DNA of 62,307 bases from Halobacteriovoraceae bacterium (lineage in GTDB: Bacteria; Bdellovibrionota; Bacteriovoracia; Bacteriovoracales; Bacteriovoracaceae): positions 1 to 62,307 of the forward strand of contig PAVS01000021.1 of assembly GCA_002713145.1 (NCBI GenBank). The letters are read 5' to 3'. Of this stretch, positions 42,879 to 51,900 are shown in pieces (within the stretch, counting starts at the first letter, position 1; each line of letters begins with the position of its first letter). The notes below the pieces were generated by a model. It searched no databases. It saw only the letters and a list, made by a program, of their open reading frames with translations, and was not told where the DNA came from. A program made the position numbers and the translations under genes.

Positions 42879-43463
42879 ATGATTAGATTTGATACTGACT
42901 ATACGGAGATGTTTCTAGGAGTCGTTCGTAAGTACATGCAAATACGTGGTGGGCTTTCACAAAAAGATCTTGCAGAGACTCTCAATGTTGGAATTTCAAC
43001 CATGAGTCGCTTTTTAAATCAAAAAACCAAGGAGTTAGACCCGCAATTGATAGCTAATATAGTGGCGAGTTTAAATATACCCTTGCATGAGATCATTGAT
43101 TTTATTGCAGAAGATTCCACTGATACCTTTAAAAACCTAGTTTCGTTTTATAAAGGAGCCGAGAATGCCGATGAGGGAGGTGGAGCAGAAGAAGAGATGT
43201 CTACATTGGCCACAGGTTTAGATGATCAATCAACCCGTACCAAAACTCAGGCACAAATAAAGGGTGTGAAGATGTCGTTTGGTGAAAGAGCAGGAAATAC
43301 AGAAGCTCCTACGATTAGAGACAAGCTCAACACCCTCAGTCCAAGACAAAAAGGATTTCTCACTGATTTTCTAGATTTGGATATGGAGGGGAGAGATTTA
43401 ATAGTTGATATAGGTAACTCACTTTATCGTTACTTTAAGCAACAGAACTATAAAGAGTTTTAA
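42879..43463 (+). CDS. HTH (XRE-like) transcriptional regulator
   Basis: 194 residues. Residues about 12-70 form a helix-turn-helix domain (YMQIRGGLSQKDLAETL, then NVGISTMSRFLNQKTK). A flexible acidic linker follows, then a C-terminal conserved-looking part (MSFGERAGN and LSPRQKGFLTDFLDL) with no recognised domain. The start at 42879 has AGGAGG. Palindromes lie directly upstream, so autoregulation is likely. Gene overlap couples it to the next gene (43463). Confidence 0.8.
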   Translation: MIRFDTDYTEMFLGVVRKYMQIRGGLSQKDLAETLNVGISTMSRFLNQKTKELDPQLIANIVASLNIPLHEIIDFIAEDSTDTFKNLVSFYKGAENADEGGGAEEEMSTLATGLDDQSTRTKTQAQIKGVKMSFGERAGNTEAPTIRDKLNTLSPRQKGFLTDFLDLDMEGRDLIVDIGNSLYRYFKQQNYKEF

Positions 43464-44254
43464 TGATTAGACTAGTGGTTTTTATTTTCATGATTTCTTT
43501 AAATTCTTGGGCCATGCCTAAGAATTTTGAAGTCTGGTTTTTAAGTGAAGACCGCACCTCCTTTTTAGATAAAATCTTACCTAAAAAGAAATCTGTCTTA
43601 GTTGCTCAAAACTATCAATGCCAACCTATGGGAGAGTTTTGTTTTGATCCCCAGATAGGTCTCTATAAAAAAGGTGAAGCCCAGGCTTTAGATGCTCAAA
43701 TAGAAAACTCTCAATTTGAAAATTCTCAAAGCTATGATTTTTTAGAACCAGCTAAAAGCGTCGAACGAGAAATGATTGATTGTGAAGAATCCACTTTTTT
43801 TGATGTTTTCTGTGGGAAAGCTCAAAAGCAACTCAAGCAAGGTTTAACTCCCCTTGAAGTTTGGATTGATACCAGCTCCACCATGAAGCAAGTTGATTTT
43901 AAAGGCTATGATCAAAAATGTTCAAGAGAGATTTTTCTCGATCATCTCTCACAAACTTGCCCTCTGAATAAAAAGATGAAAGTTTATTATTTCACTGAGT
44001 TTAAAAAAGAAGCGGGCAGCTTTGATCGAGTCTGTATGAGTAGTGGTTTAAATAATCTTAAACGTCTCAAAGAAGATATTGAAAAATCAAAAGCAAATAA
44101 TCTCATTATTATCACTGATATTTTTGAGGCTCAGGAAGAGTTTATTACTTGGATTGAAGCCACTGGCTCGGGCAAAGTGAAAGGTATTGAGAAGCCACTT
44201 TACGCAAGCTCTATTCATAAAGAGTTAAAGCGTATCCGTAAAATGTGCAAATAA
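43463..44254 (+). CDS. secreted vWA-like protein of unknown function
   Basis: 263 residues with signal peptide (MIRLVVFIFMISLNSWA). Residues about 130-260 contain LEVWIDTSSTMKQVDF, which resembles the MIDAS DxSxS motif of von Willebrand A domains, and a later IIITDIFEAQEEF that may supply the distal Asp, but the fit is imperfect. Several cysteines occur (YQCQPMGEFCF, IDCEES, FCGKA, KCSRE, TCPLN). It overlaps the HTH gene by one base and is followed 2 bases later by mutY, so it is embedded in an odd operon. Confidence 0.6.
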   Translation: MIRLVVFIFMISLNSWAMPKNFEVWFLSEDRTSFLDKILPKKKSVLVAQNYQCQPMGEFCFDPQIGLYKKGEAQALDAQIENSQFENSQSYDFLEPAKSVEREMIDCEESTFFDVFCGKAQKQLKQGLTPLEVWIDTSSTMKQVDFKGYDQKCSREIFLDHLSQTCPLNKKMKVYYFTEFKKEAGSFDRVCMSSGLNNLKRLKEDIEKSKANNLIIITDIFEAQEEFITWIEATGSGKVKGIEKPLYASSIHKELKRIRKMCK

Positions 44255-44256
44255 AA

Positions 44257-45288
44257 ATGAATCAAAAACTTATCCAGTGGTCTGAAAAAAATTATCATGA
44301 TCTCCCATGGAGAAAAAATAGATCTTTGTACACAACGCTTGTATCAGAGATTATGTTGCAACAAACAACTGTGGCCACCGTACTTAAAAAATTTAATTCG
44401 TTTATCTTAAAATATCCTACGATCCAAAGCTTAGCTGAAATTTCTGAAGAAGAGATGCTGCGTGCCTGGGAAGGACTTGGTTATTATAGAAGAGCTCGCA
44501 ATTTACTAAGTGCAGCTCAAGAGATTACTCTGAATTATGCAGGAGAGATTCCACTCGATTTTAATCAGCTCATCGCTATCAAAGGTATCGGAGAATATAC
44601 CGCCAATGCCCTGCTTGCGATTGGTGCCAATAAAAAAGCACTTGCACTAGATGCTAATTTAGAGAGAGTGATTGCCAGGTATTATCATCTTACCAGTTTT
44701 AAAGGCCCGCTTTTACAAAAGGATATTTATCAAAAATTTCAAAATGGTGAAATTTGTCAAAATATCCATGAGCTAGGTCCCAGGCAGATGAATGAAGCTT
44801 TGATGGATTTAGGAAGAGTTATTTGTAAGGCTAATACGGCGGCTTGTGAAATTTGTCCTCTGCAAAGGAGCTGCATGGCAAGTAGGCTAGATCCTCTCTC
44901 TCTTCCCCTTAAAAAATCCTCCCCCGATAAAGAAAAGCATGTCTTGCACTTATTACGGGTGATTGTAATAAAAGGAGATAAGTTTGCCTGCTATCAAAAG
45001 GCTGATCATCAGTGGCTGGCCGGACAATTTGAATTGCCAACTTTTACTTTACACTCAACAGATCAAAACTTTTCTCAATACCCTGAACTTAAAAATGCTG
45101 AGGATTTAACTTATCTTCCCTATGTTCAGACAGCTATCACCAAATATAAAATCTATAACCATATTCTCCTGGCTGACCAAGAGGAACTAGGTTTTTTAAC
45201 TAAGCCTCTGAAATTCTTTGATTTAGGTGATATCCATCTCTCCACAGCTTCTCAAAAGTGCATAAATTTCCTCTTAAAAAAGCCATAA
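44257..45288 (+). CDS. mutY: A/G-specific adenine glycosylase MutY
   Basis: A 343-residue DNA repair enzyme removing adenine opposite 8-oxoguanine. Key residues: catalytic E31 in LVSEIMLQQTT; helix-hairpin-helix IKGIGEYTANALLAIG; catalytic D132 in ALDANLERV (usual DGN is DAN here); and four cluster cysteines C190, C197, C200, C206 in the C-X6-C-X2-C-X5-C order. The C-terminal domain is NUDIX-like for 8-oxoG recognition. ATG at 44257 is preferred over GTG at 44245. No Shine-Dalgarno sequence; likely coupled to the preceding gene. Confidence 0.95.
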   Translation: MNQKLIQWSEKNYHDLPWRKNRSLYTTLVSEIMLQQTTVATVLKKFNSFILKYPTIQSLAEISEEEMLRAWEGLGYYRRARNLLSAAQEITLNYAGEIPLDFNQLIAIKGIGEYTANALLAIGANKKALALDANLERVIARYYHLTSFKGPLLQKDIYQKFQNGEICQNIHELGPRQMNEALMDLGRVICKANTAACEICPLQRSCMASRLDPLSLPLKKSSPDKEKHVLHLLRVIVIKGDKFACYQKADHQWLAGQFELPTFTLHSTDQNFSQYPELKNAEDLTYLPYVQTAITKYKIYNHILLADQEELGFLTKPLKFFDLGDIHLSTASQKCINFLLKKP

Positions 45289-45306
45289 ATTTTGTTGGGG
45301 TTAAGG

Positions 45307-45312
45307 TATAAT
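45307..45312 (+). promoter_or_regulatory. consensus -10 box seven bases before the ATG
   Basis: TATAAT ends seven bases before the ATG at 45320. No Shine-Dalgarno sequence lies between, and the -35 position is weak. Leaderless-type arrangement. Confidence 0.45.
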
Positions 45313-45319
45313 ATCCTTG

Positions 45320-45775
45320 ATGAAATTGTTTTACATATTTTTAGCATTTTTTATTTCTCCTCTTTACTCTCAAGATCTAGTGGGAATGGATGCTGATATT
45401 TCCAATCTTGCTCAAGTCATCACTGTGACTCTTGATGAGAATACTCTCGATGGTTTTGACTTAAACCAAACTTTGAATGATCGCCCTATTCTTTTATGCC
45501 CCTCAGCTCAGTTCAGAGAGGATGAGTATTATTTTAGAATTATAGGAGAAGAGTACACTGAGCAAGGGAGAACGATTACTGTTGGGAAATTTAGAACGAA
45601 TGATCGCTATGTGAAAGGTATCGGGATTAGGGGAGGTATTGCCCCAAATATTTCTGCTAGTTTTGGGCCCTCACGTTTTAAAGTCCAAGATCCTAATCGT
45701 GAGCGTGGCCAAAATTATGGTCAAAGATATAGGGCAGGCAAAGGTGCTGCCCTCGTTATCAATATAGGTATGTAA
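45320..45775 (+). CDS. small secreted protein of unknown function
   Basis: About 151 residues with signal peptide (KLFYIFLAFFISPLYS). The mature part is strand-rich with a glycine/arginine-rich C-terminal half (GIRGGIAPNISASFGPSRF, RERGQNYGQRYR). One cysteine (LLCPSA). No family recognised. ATG at 45320 is preferred over the in-frame TTG at 45317, given its placement after the -10 box. Its end is three bases from the convergent secreted gene. Confidence 0.65.
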   Translation: MKLFYIFLAFFISPLYSQDLVGMDADISNLAQVITVTLDENTLDGFDLNQTLNDRPILLCPSAQFREDEYYFRIIGEEYTEQGRTITVGKFRTNDRYVKGIGIRGGIAPNISASFGPSRFKVQDPNRERGQNYGQRYRAGKGAALVINIGM

Positions 45776-45778
45776 TCT

Positions 45779-47062
45779 CTAAGAAATATCATCCATGGTT
45801 AAGTTCCAACCGCAAATGGGGTTAATAATCACATCGAGAAATTCCTGATCTGTTTCAAATTTAAATACAGGGGTGGCATCTGGGTTCTGGGCATTATCCC
45901 AAAGTTTTTCTTTTCCGACTTTACAGGTCTTGCCTTGGTGAGTGATGGTAGCTTTTTTAATGTCTTCATTTTGGTTAAAGGCAACTCCATAAATATGCTC
46001 AGGTGTTCCAGCTCTTCTGTCTACTCTGATCATTATACCGCGACCGTTATAATCAATTCCCGCAAATTTTCTTTGGTGACGACTAGCAGTTAAATCGATC
46101 GGAAGTTCTGATAAAACTCCCCCTACAATCTCATTTGTGAGTGCATTGAATTTTACAATTTCTCCAGTGGGTAAGTAAACATCACGCTCACAACTATTTT
46201 GATTCGGTCTCGCGACTCTGGGAAGATTTTTTCTCGGGATAAAAACAAGTGTTGTATGTAGAAAATCATGTGACATTTTTCCAGTCAGAGCAGAGTCATC
46301 TAAAATTTCTATATTAATGTTTTGGATAGAGCGGTTATCAAAATTAAAGGCCCACTCTCTTTTGGCGGAGTTATAATCTCCATTACCAGTGGTGTTGATA
46401 TCGTTTTGAGTTGAGTTGGAAAGTGTAAAGCCAACAACTTTTAAATCATCAGTCATAACACTTACCGAACAGCAATTTCTAAGCTCTCTAATGCGATTCA
46501 TTCTCACCAAGTAATCTGGATCAGACATCTGGGGAAAGTTCTCTTGTTCTTGTCTTAGTCGAGCACAAGAATTTTCATTCACATCCACACTGCTAGAACT
46601 AGTCATCACAGAGCGATAAGAATTTCCTGCTCCAGTATCGAGCAAAGTCAGCCCTTGGAGTTTAATTTCTGTTGCATACTCTTCAATCAGGTTATGAGTA
46701 GAGGTAATTTGATTATCCAGTTGTTCTCTTTTAGCCTTAAGAGCATTCCACTCTTCGCGGTGAGCTTCTATATTGGCGGTTTTTTCATTGAGAAGGCTTG
46801 TTTGATAATTTAATTCTTGCAGGGATACAAGTCCGCTTAAATGTTGCTGATAATATCTGTCATAGATAACTCTTTGAGCTTGATATTCTTGCATCAGAAC
46901 TTGATCTTGAGGATAGTAGCTCTCAAGTTGTTGGCGAACAAGTTGTTGTTGGCGCTTGAGTTTTGTCAATGAGCGAGTCAGATCATCATGCCTTTTTTCC
47001 AGCTCACTTGCCTGCAAGTAAAAACAATTCAACAGGAATACTGATAATATGATTGATTTCAT
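45779..47062 (-). CDS. secreted coiled-coil protein of unknown function
   Basis: 427 residues from the ATG at 47062, which follows GAGGG. Signal peptide (SIILSVFLLNCFYLQA). Residues about 20-150 are a long coiled coil (LTKLKRQQQLVRQQLESYY and EEWNALKAKREQL). The C-terminal half is beta-rich with paired cysteines (NSCARL, LRNCCSV, NSCERD, KTCKVG, PICGWN). No family recognised; may be a surface or periplasmic scaffold. Confidence 0.7.
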   Translation of the reverse strand: MKSIILSVFLLNCFYLQASELEKRHDDLTRSLTKLKRQQQLVRQQLESYYPQDQVLMQEYQAQRVIYDRYYQQHLSGLVSLQELNYQTSLLNEKTANIEAHREEWNALKAKREQLDNQITSTHNLIEEYATEIKLQGLTLLDTGAGNSYRSVMTSSSSVDVNENSCARLRQEQENFPQMSDPDYLVRMNRIRELRNCCSVSVMTDDLKVVGFTLSNSTQNDINTTGNGDYNSAKREWAFNFDNRSIQNINIEILDDSALTGKMSHDFLHTTLVFIPRKNLPRVARPNQNSCERDVYLPTGEIVKFNALTNEIVGGVLSELPIDLTASRHQRKFAGIDYNGRGIMIRVDRRAGTPEHIYGVAFNQNEDIKKATITHQGKTCKVGKEKLWDNAQNPDATPVFKFETDQEFLDVIINPICGWNLTMDDIS

Positions 47063-47148
47063 ACTGGCCCTCACAATTTAAAGTTTAGCTAATTTAGTGC
47101 AAGCTATGTGCCATAAATAATGTGTAAAACTAATGAGTTAGAAACCGT

Positions 47149-47173
47149 TCACTGTCTAAGAAATAAACAGTGA
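47149..47173. repeat. inverted repeat downstream of rnpB
   Basis: TCACTGT (47149-47155) and ACAGTGA (47167-47173) with an 11-base spacer, about 15 bases past the 3' end of rnpB on the minus strand. It may aid 3' end formation; no T tract follows. Confidence 0.4.
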
Positions 47174-47187
47174 GAAAAGAAATAAAA

Positions 47188-47475
47188 CCGAGAAAGAAAT
47201 AAGCCGGGTTCTGTCTAAGGACTATCATTCATCTAGGCTCCAAGTTACCTTGGAGCTCAAGCACTCTACCCGCCAGCTTTTGCGAGCCGCAATCTAGCAC
47301 TGGCCTATTTGAGCTTGCACCTCGTAGAGTTTACCTGATTTCACTACAGCCGAACTGTACTTGCTTTCTGTTGCACTTGTCCTCACCTCACGGTGGACGG
47401 GAATTACCCGCTACGATGCTCTGTGGTGCCCGGACTTTCCTCGAAGTTGCCCTCGCGATAGTCAGTCTTTCTCGG
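47188..47475 (-). ncRNA. rnpB: RNase P RNA, compact form
   Basis: Catalytic RNA that matures the 5' end of tRNAs. On the minus strand, conserved core elements are clear: GAGGAAAGTCCGGGC near the 5' end, GTGCAACAGAAAGCAAG in the middle, GGTAAACTC, TAGATGAATGA and ACAGAACCCGGCTTA at the 3' end. P1 is CCGAGAAAGA with TCTTTCTCGG, and P2 GACTATC with GATAGTC. P3 is minimal (CGAGG, GCAA loop, CTTCG). P18 is present (TCCAAGGTAACTTGGA). Total length is about 288 bases, well below the 350-400 typical of type A. Only 31 bases separate CAACAGA from GGTAAACTC (47336-47366), where the P10-P14 specificity region normally sits. Confidence 0.95.
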
Positions 47476-47482
47476 AGTTACA

Positions 47483-47511
47483 TTTTTAGATAATCATTCA
47501 TTAGCTGACAA
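47483..47511 (-). promoter_or_regulatory. rnpB promoter
   Basis: On the minus strand: TTGTCA (47511-47506), a 17-base spacer and TAAAAA (47488-47483). Seven bases later is the predicted RNA 5' end (47475), fixed independently by P1. It gives a local ruler for where transcription starts after a -10 box. Confidence 0.65.
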
Positions 47512-47565
47512 GTTGCAATGTTTGTTTTAAGTATATTTTTGAAATCTAATTGAAGAGGAAGGATT

Positions 47566-48987
47566 ATGCGTTACGCGTTAAGTGTTGGATTACTATTATG
47601 TTCGCTCTCGGCTCATGCTGTTTTTCAAAAACTCTATCAGGGTTATAAATCCTCAGACAGATTAGCTGAAATCAAACTGAATAATGAGATTTTTGAAACA
47701 GATTTGGAAATAGGTGAGAATAGATTTGATTGGCAGTTCAATGTCAATGCTAATCATACCGACTCTTTTCTACAGCGTTTATTTTCTTTCCAGTTTAACC
47801 AGACCATCTCCCAAACACTTGGTGTTGGTTTTTCTAAATCAAGTTATAAGTATGGGACTTTTACTGTAAGCCATAATGAAACCATTTATGACATCTCAAA
47901 TTGGAGTAATACTTCTTTGAGTAGCTTCTCCAGTGATAAGGTTTTTGAATCTAATAACAGTCTCACTTATACTTATAACTTATTAAACGATAGTTTGCGC
48001 CTGGAGTGGGATGAGCTGCAGTTGCAAAATAAAGCGAATAAAGTGGGGCAAAGTCTCAACGAAGAGCAAGATCATCTTGATTTTTTTACGGCCTATCTGG
48101 GTGCAAAACTGCGCATTATTTTGGATCAATTGAATCGTGATTTTGAGAATAGGGCCAAAAGAAGAGTGAGCCAGATTTCTAGGCGAGTCACTGATGGCCT
48201 TTCACGTCGAGTGGATTTACATCAGGCTAATCTGTCTTTAATCAATCAAAAAGAAGCCATAATTCGCAACGAAAGTGAACTTCGCGAATCAGTGGCAACC
48301 ATTGAAAATATCATTAAGATTAAAATTGAGCCTAAGCTCTATAACACTCTAAAGTGGAGCTATAAACCTTCAGAGCAATTCACTTATCTCAAAGAGGAGC
48401 CTAATTTTAAACAGCTGGATAGATTAAAGCTTTTAAATGAGCTGACGGAAATTCAATTGCTTCAAGTAGAAGAACAAACTGGCCACTCTCTGGATCTCAA
48501 TTTGAGCTATACTAAAAACGCTTTTAATGAAAATAGACCTGAAGCCTTTGATGAATCTCTCTTGGCAGGAAATAACGATGAAAAGGTGATTGGCTTGGTT
48601 TACACTATCCCTTTGGGGACGAGCCAAAACCAGGCGGTTAAGCGCAAGCTTAAACTTCAACAAAAACAAAACCAGCTCAAGCTCTCTAATCTTAAAGACG
48701 AACTTTCTGTTCAGTACCAAGTATTGGAAGAAAATATCGCTCGCTATGAGTCAGCGATTAAGTTATTAAATCAAAGAGTGGCTACGGCGAATAAAGTGGT
48801 TGTGGAAAATCAACGTTATTACACTCGAGGACAGGTGACTTTCGAAGAAACGCTTCAGTCTGAAGTCAACTATATTAATGCACGTGTCTCGCTTGTGAAT
48901 ATGTTTGCACTCTATGAGAATGCGTTGGCACAAAAAGCTTTTCTCACAGGCTCACTTTATAAATTTCTTGCAGAATATAAAGACTGA
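47566..48987 (+). CDS. TolC-like outer-membrane efflux protein
   Basis: A 473-residue outer-membrane factor with signal peptide (ALSVGLLLCSLSAHA). Long helical segments alternate with strand regions, including the C-terminal helical repeat (ENIARYESAIKLLNQR, QRYYTRGQVTFEETLQSEV), typical of TolC family trimers. It directly precedes and overlaps the RND pump by one base, so the pair forms an envelope efflux or export line. No periplasmic adaptor gene is present between or after them. Shine-Dalgarno sequence GAGGAAGG. Confidence 0.85.
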   Translation: MRYALSVGLLLCSLSAHAVFQKLYQGYKSSDRLAEIKLNNEIFETDLEIGENRFDWQFNVNANHTDSFLQRLFSFQFNQTISQTLGVGFSKSSYKYGTFTVSHNETIYDISNWSNTSLSSFSSDKVFESNNSLTYTYNLLNDSLRLEWDELQLQNKANKVGQSLNEEQDHLDFFTAYLGAKLRIILDQLNRDFENRAKRRVSQISRRVTDGLSRRVDLHQANLSLINQKEAIIRNESELRESVATIENIIKIKIEPKLYNTLKWSYKPSEQFTYLKEEPNFKQLDRLKLLNELTEIQLLQVEEQTGHSLDLNLSYTKNAFNENRPEAFDESLLAGNNDEKVIGLVYTIPLGTSQNQAVKRKLKLQQKQNQLKLSNLKDELSVQYQVLEENIARYESAIKLLNQRVATANKVVVENQRYYTRGQVTFEETLQSEVNYINARVSLVNMFALYENALAQKAFLTGSLYKFLAEYKD

Positions 48988-51900
48988 TGAAAAAACTAAT
49001 CGACTATTTTGTTGATCATCCTATGATCGTCAACCTCATAACACTCTTAATTGTGGTTATGGGTTTGCTTTCCATGATCAGTCTCAATAAAGAAGTTTTT
49101 CCTAACGTCGATTTCAATTTTATCACGGTGAGGGCGGTTTATTTAGGGGCTGCTGCTGAAGACGTAGAAAAATTAGTGACCATTGAGATTGAGCGAGAAC
49201 TCAAAGAGGTTGATGGAATTGACGAGATCAATGCGATGAGTAGTGAAGGTGCATCCATCGTGTCCCTTAAAGTTGATCCAGATTATGATACGGATGATGT
49301 GCTAATTGATGTTAGAAATGCTCTCAATGATCTTGAGTCAAAAGTCCCTGATGATGTAGAGTCTCCGGTTATTAGTAAAGTTGATAATCAAAATAGGGCC
49401 TTAATTAAAGTCGCTATTTTAGGAGATGATGATTGGCAAATTCGTGAAGATGCAAAATATGTTCAAGATGAATTGGAATTACTTCCCTTCATAGCTAGCG
49501 TTGAAATTGAAGGGTATCGAGAACAAGCTTTTGACGTGCAAGTTGATTATAAAAAACTAGAAAGATATGACCTCACACTCACTCAGGTCTTAAATGCTAT
49601 CAGAGATAGACAGACAAATATCACTGCGGGAAATGTCGAACTTAAAGACAGAGAAAAACTGATAAGAACTTTAGTAGAAAATGAGACGGTAAAAGATCTT
49701 GAGCAGGTGGTCATCACTTCTAACGATGTGGGAAATGCCATACGCGTAGCTGACGTGGCACAAGTGACGAGGATCTTAAAAGATAAAACCAGAGATGAAA
49801 GGGCCAATGGTAAAAAAGCACTTATTCTAGACGTTCAAGTGAAATCTAGTTCTGATGTTTTAAAATCTGCGGAAGTCATCAAAAATGAAATCGAAGAGAT
49901 CTCAAAAAGAAAAAATATTGATTATTATAATTTTGCAGATCTCTCTTATTATGTTGAAAGAAGATTAGGAGTCCTCACTCAAAATGGAGTGCAGGGAATT
50001 ATTCTCGTTCTGCTTTGTTTAACGTTTTTTCTCAATTTTAGAGTTTCCTTTATCACCGCCTTGGGTGCCCCTTTTGCGTTTTTAGTCGCTTTTGCCCTGA
50101 TGGATAGTTTTGGGATTACCATAAACCTGATCTCTATGTTTGCTCTCATTTTGGTGCTAGGGATGCTGGTGGATGATGCCATCATTGTGGCCGAACAATA
50201 CTATCAATATATTGAAGAAGGTATGGATAACCATCAAGCAGCTAAAAAAGCTGCCTATGACACCCTTACTCCCGTGAGCTCAACCGTTATCACCACTATG
50301 GTGGCTTTTGCTTCTCTCTTTTTTATGGAGGGGATCATGGGGAAATTTTTATGGGCGATACCCGCGGTGGTGATTATCTGTTTATTGGCCAGCTGGCTTG
50401 AGTGTTTTATTATTCTTCCCAGCCATCTAGCAGACTGGGGAAAAAATAAGGCCAAGGTTGAAAGAACGAGATGGTATTTACCCTTGATGAATTTTTATGA
50501 AAAGACCATTCGCTTCTCGCTCAAACACTCTCTTTCTACTCTTCTTATATTTATTAGTCTTTTTGGGTTGTCGATATATACCGCTACCCAAATGCGCTTT
50601 GAACTTTTTCCTTCAGATGACATCACCTACGCCTACTTAAATATTAAAGGTCCTGTAGGGGCACCTTTTGAAGAAACTAATGAAATTTTAATGGGTCTGG
50701 AAGAAATCATCGAAGGTAGTATCGCTAAAGAAGAGCTTGTAGGTTATAGAACCATCACGGGATTTCAGTGGGCCAAAGGTGCAACCCCAAGAATTGGTGA
50801 TCACTATGGAACTATTTTTGTTGAGTTAACAATGCAAGACTTTAGAGACCGCTCAACTGACGAAATTCTAAAAACGGTCTCAGAAAAGATAAAGGGTAAA
50901 ACTGGCCGTTATGAGTTCTCGCTTGAGAAAATTAAAAACGGTCCTCCGTCAGGGAAGCCCGTCAATATCGAGATTTCAGCGGATTCCTTAGATGATCTAA
51001 TTTCAGCTTCTGAGTCGATCAAAAATCTTTTAGATAAAAATGAAAAGATAATTTCCAGCGAAATTGATTATGAGAAAGGTAAACAGCAAATCATCGTTAA
51101 AATTGATGAGCAAGAAGCCAGGCGCCTCGGTGTGAGTAACGCACAAATAGCGATGGAGCTGCGAAATGCTTTTGAAGGCCTGGTGGCCACAACGATCAAG
51201 AAGTCAGAAGAAGATGTGGATGTGCTAGTGCGATTGCAAAAGTCACAAAGAGCGAGTGAAGATATCTTGCAAGATATAAAGGTCATGAATGCATCGGGCC
51301 GTCGTATTCCTCTGCATCGCATGGCCAGCTTTGTTGAGCGTGAAGGAGCTTTTATTATTAGAAGGTTTGATCGCAGAAGAACATTTGCTATTTCTGCAGA
51401 AGTCGATCTTTTAAAGTCTACTTCGGTCGCGGTTAATAAAGAGGTTGAACCGGAAGTTAAAAAAATTGTCTCCCAGTATCCCGGTATGATCTATCGACTC
51501 TCGGGTGAAAATAAAGACACGCAAGACTCTCTGGCAAGTTTTAAAAAGGCACTCGTTGGCTCCGCGTTTATCATCTTTATTATACTCGTGGTTCAATTCT
51601 CTTCTATGATTCAGCCTTTGATTATCATGACGGCGATCCCATTTGGTTTGATTGGTGTTGTGTTTTCTTTTTTGGTCTTTGGTTTGTCTATTGGTTTTAT
51701 GGCGCTGATGGGGATGTTGGGATTAGTTGGGGTCGTTATTAATGATTCCATCGTTCTGGTGTCATTTGTAAATCGCTATATCGAGGAGCATGGACTAAAA
51801 ATAGATAGTTTAGTTAAGGCTTGTGTGAGCCGTTTTAGACCAGTTATTCTCACTACCTTTACCACTGTTGCCGGTTTGCTTCCTGTGGCCCATATGCCTG

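Noticed and set aside
47336..47366. Assembly error as the cause of the short RNase P RNA
   Set aside because: Cannot be excluded, but no repeat or ambiguity beyond a shared GGTAA is visible and P1, P2 and P18 pair well, so kept as a finding with a read-level check.
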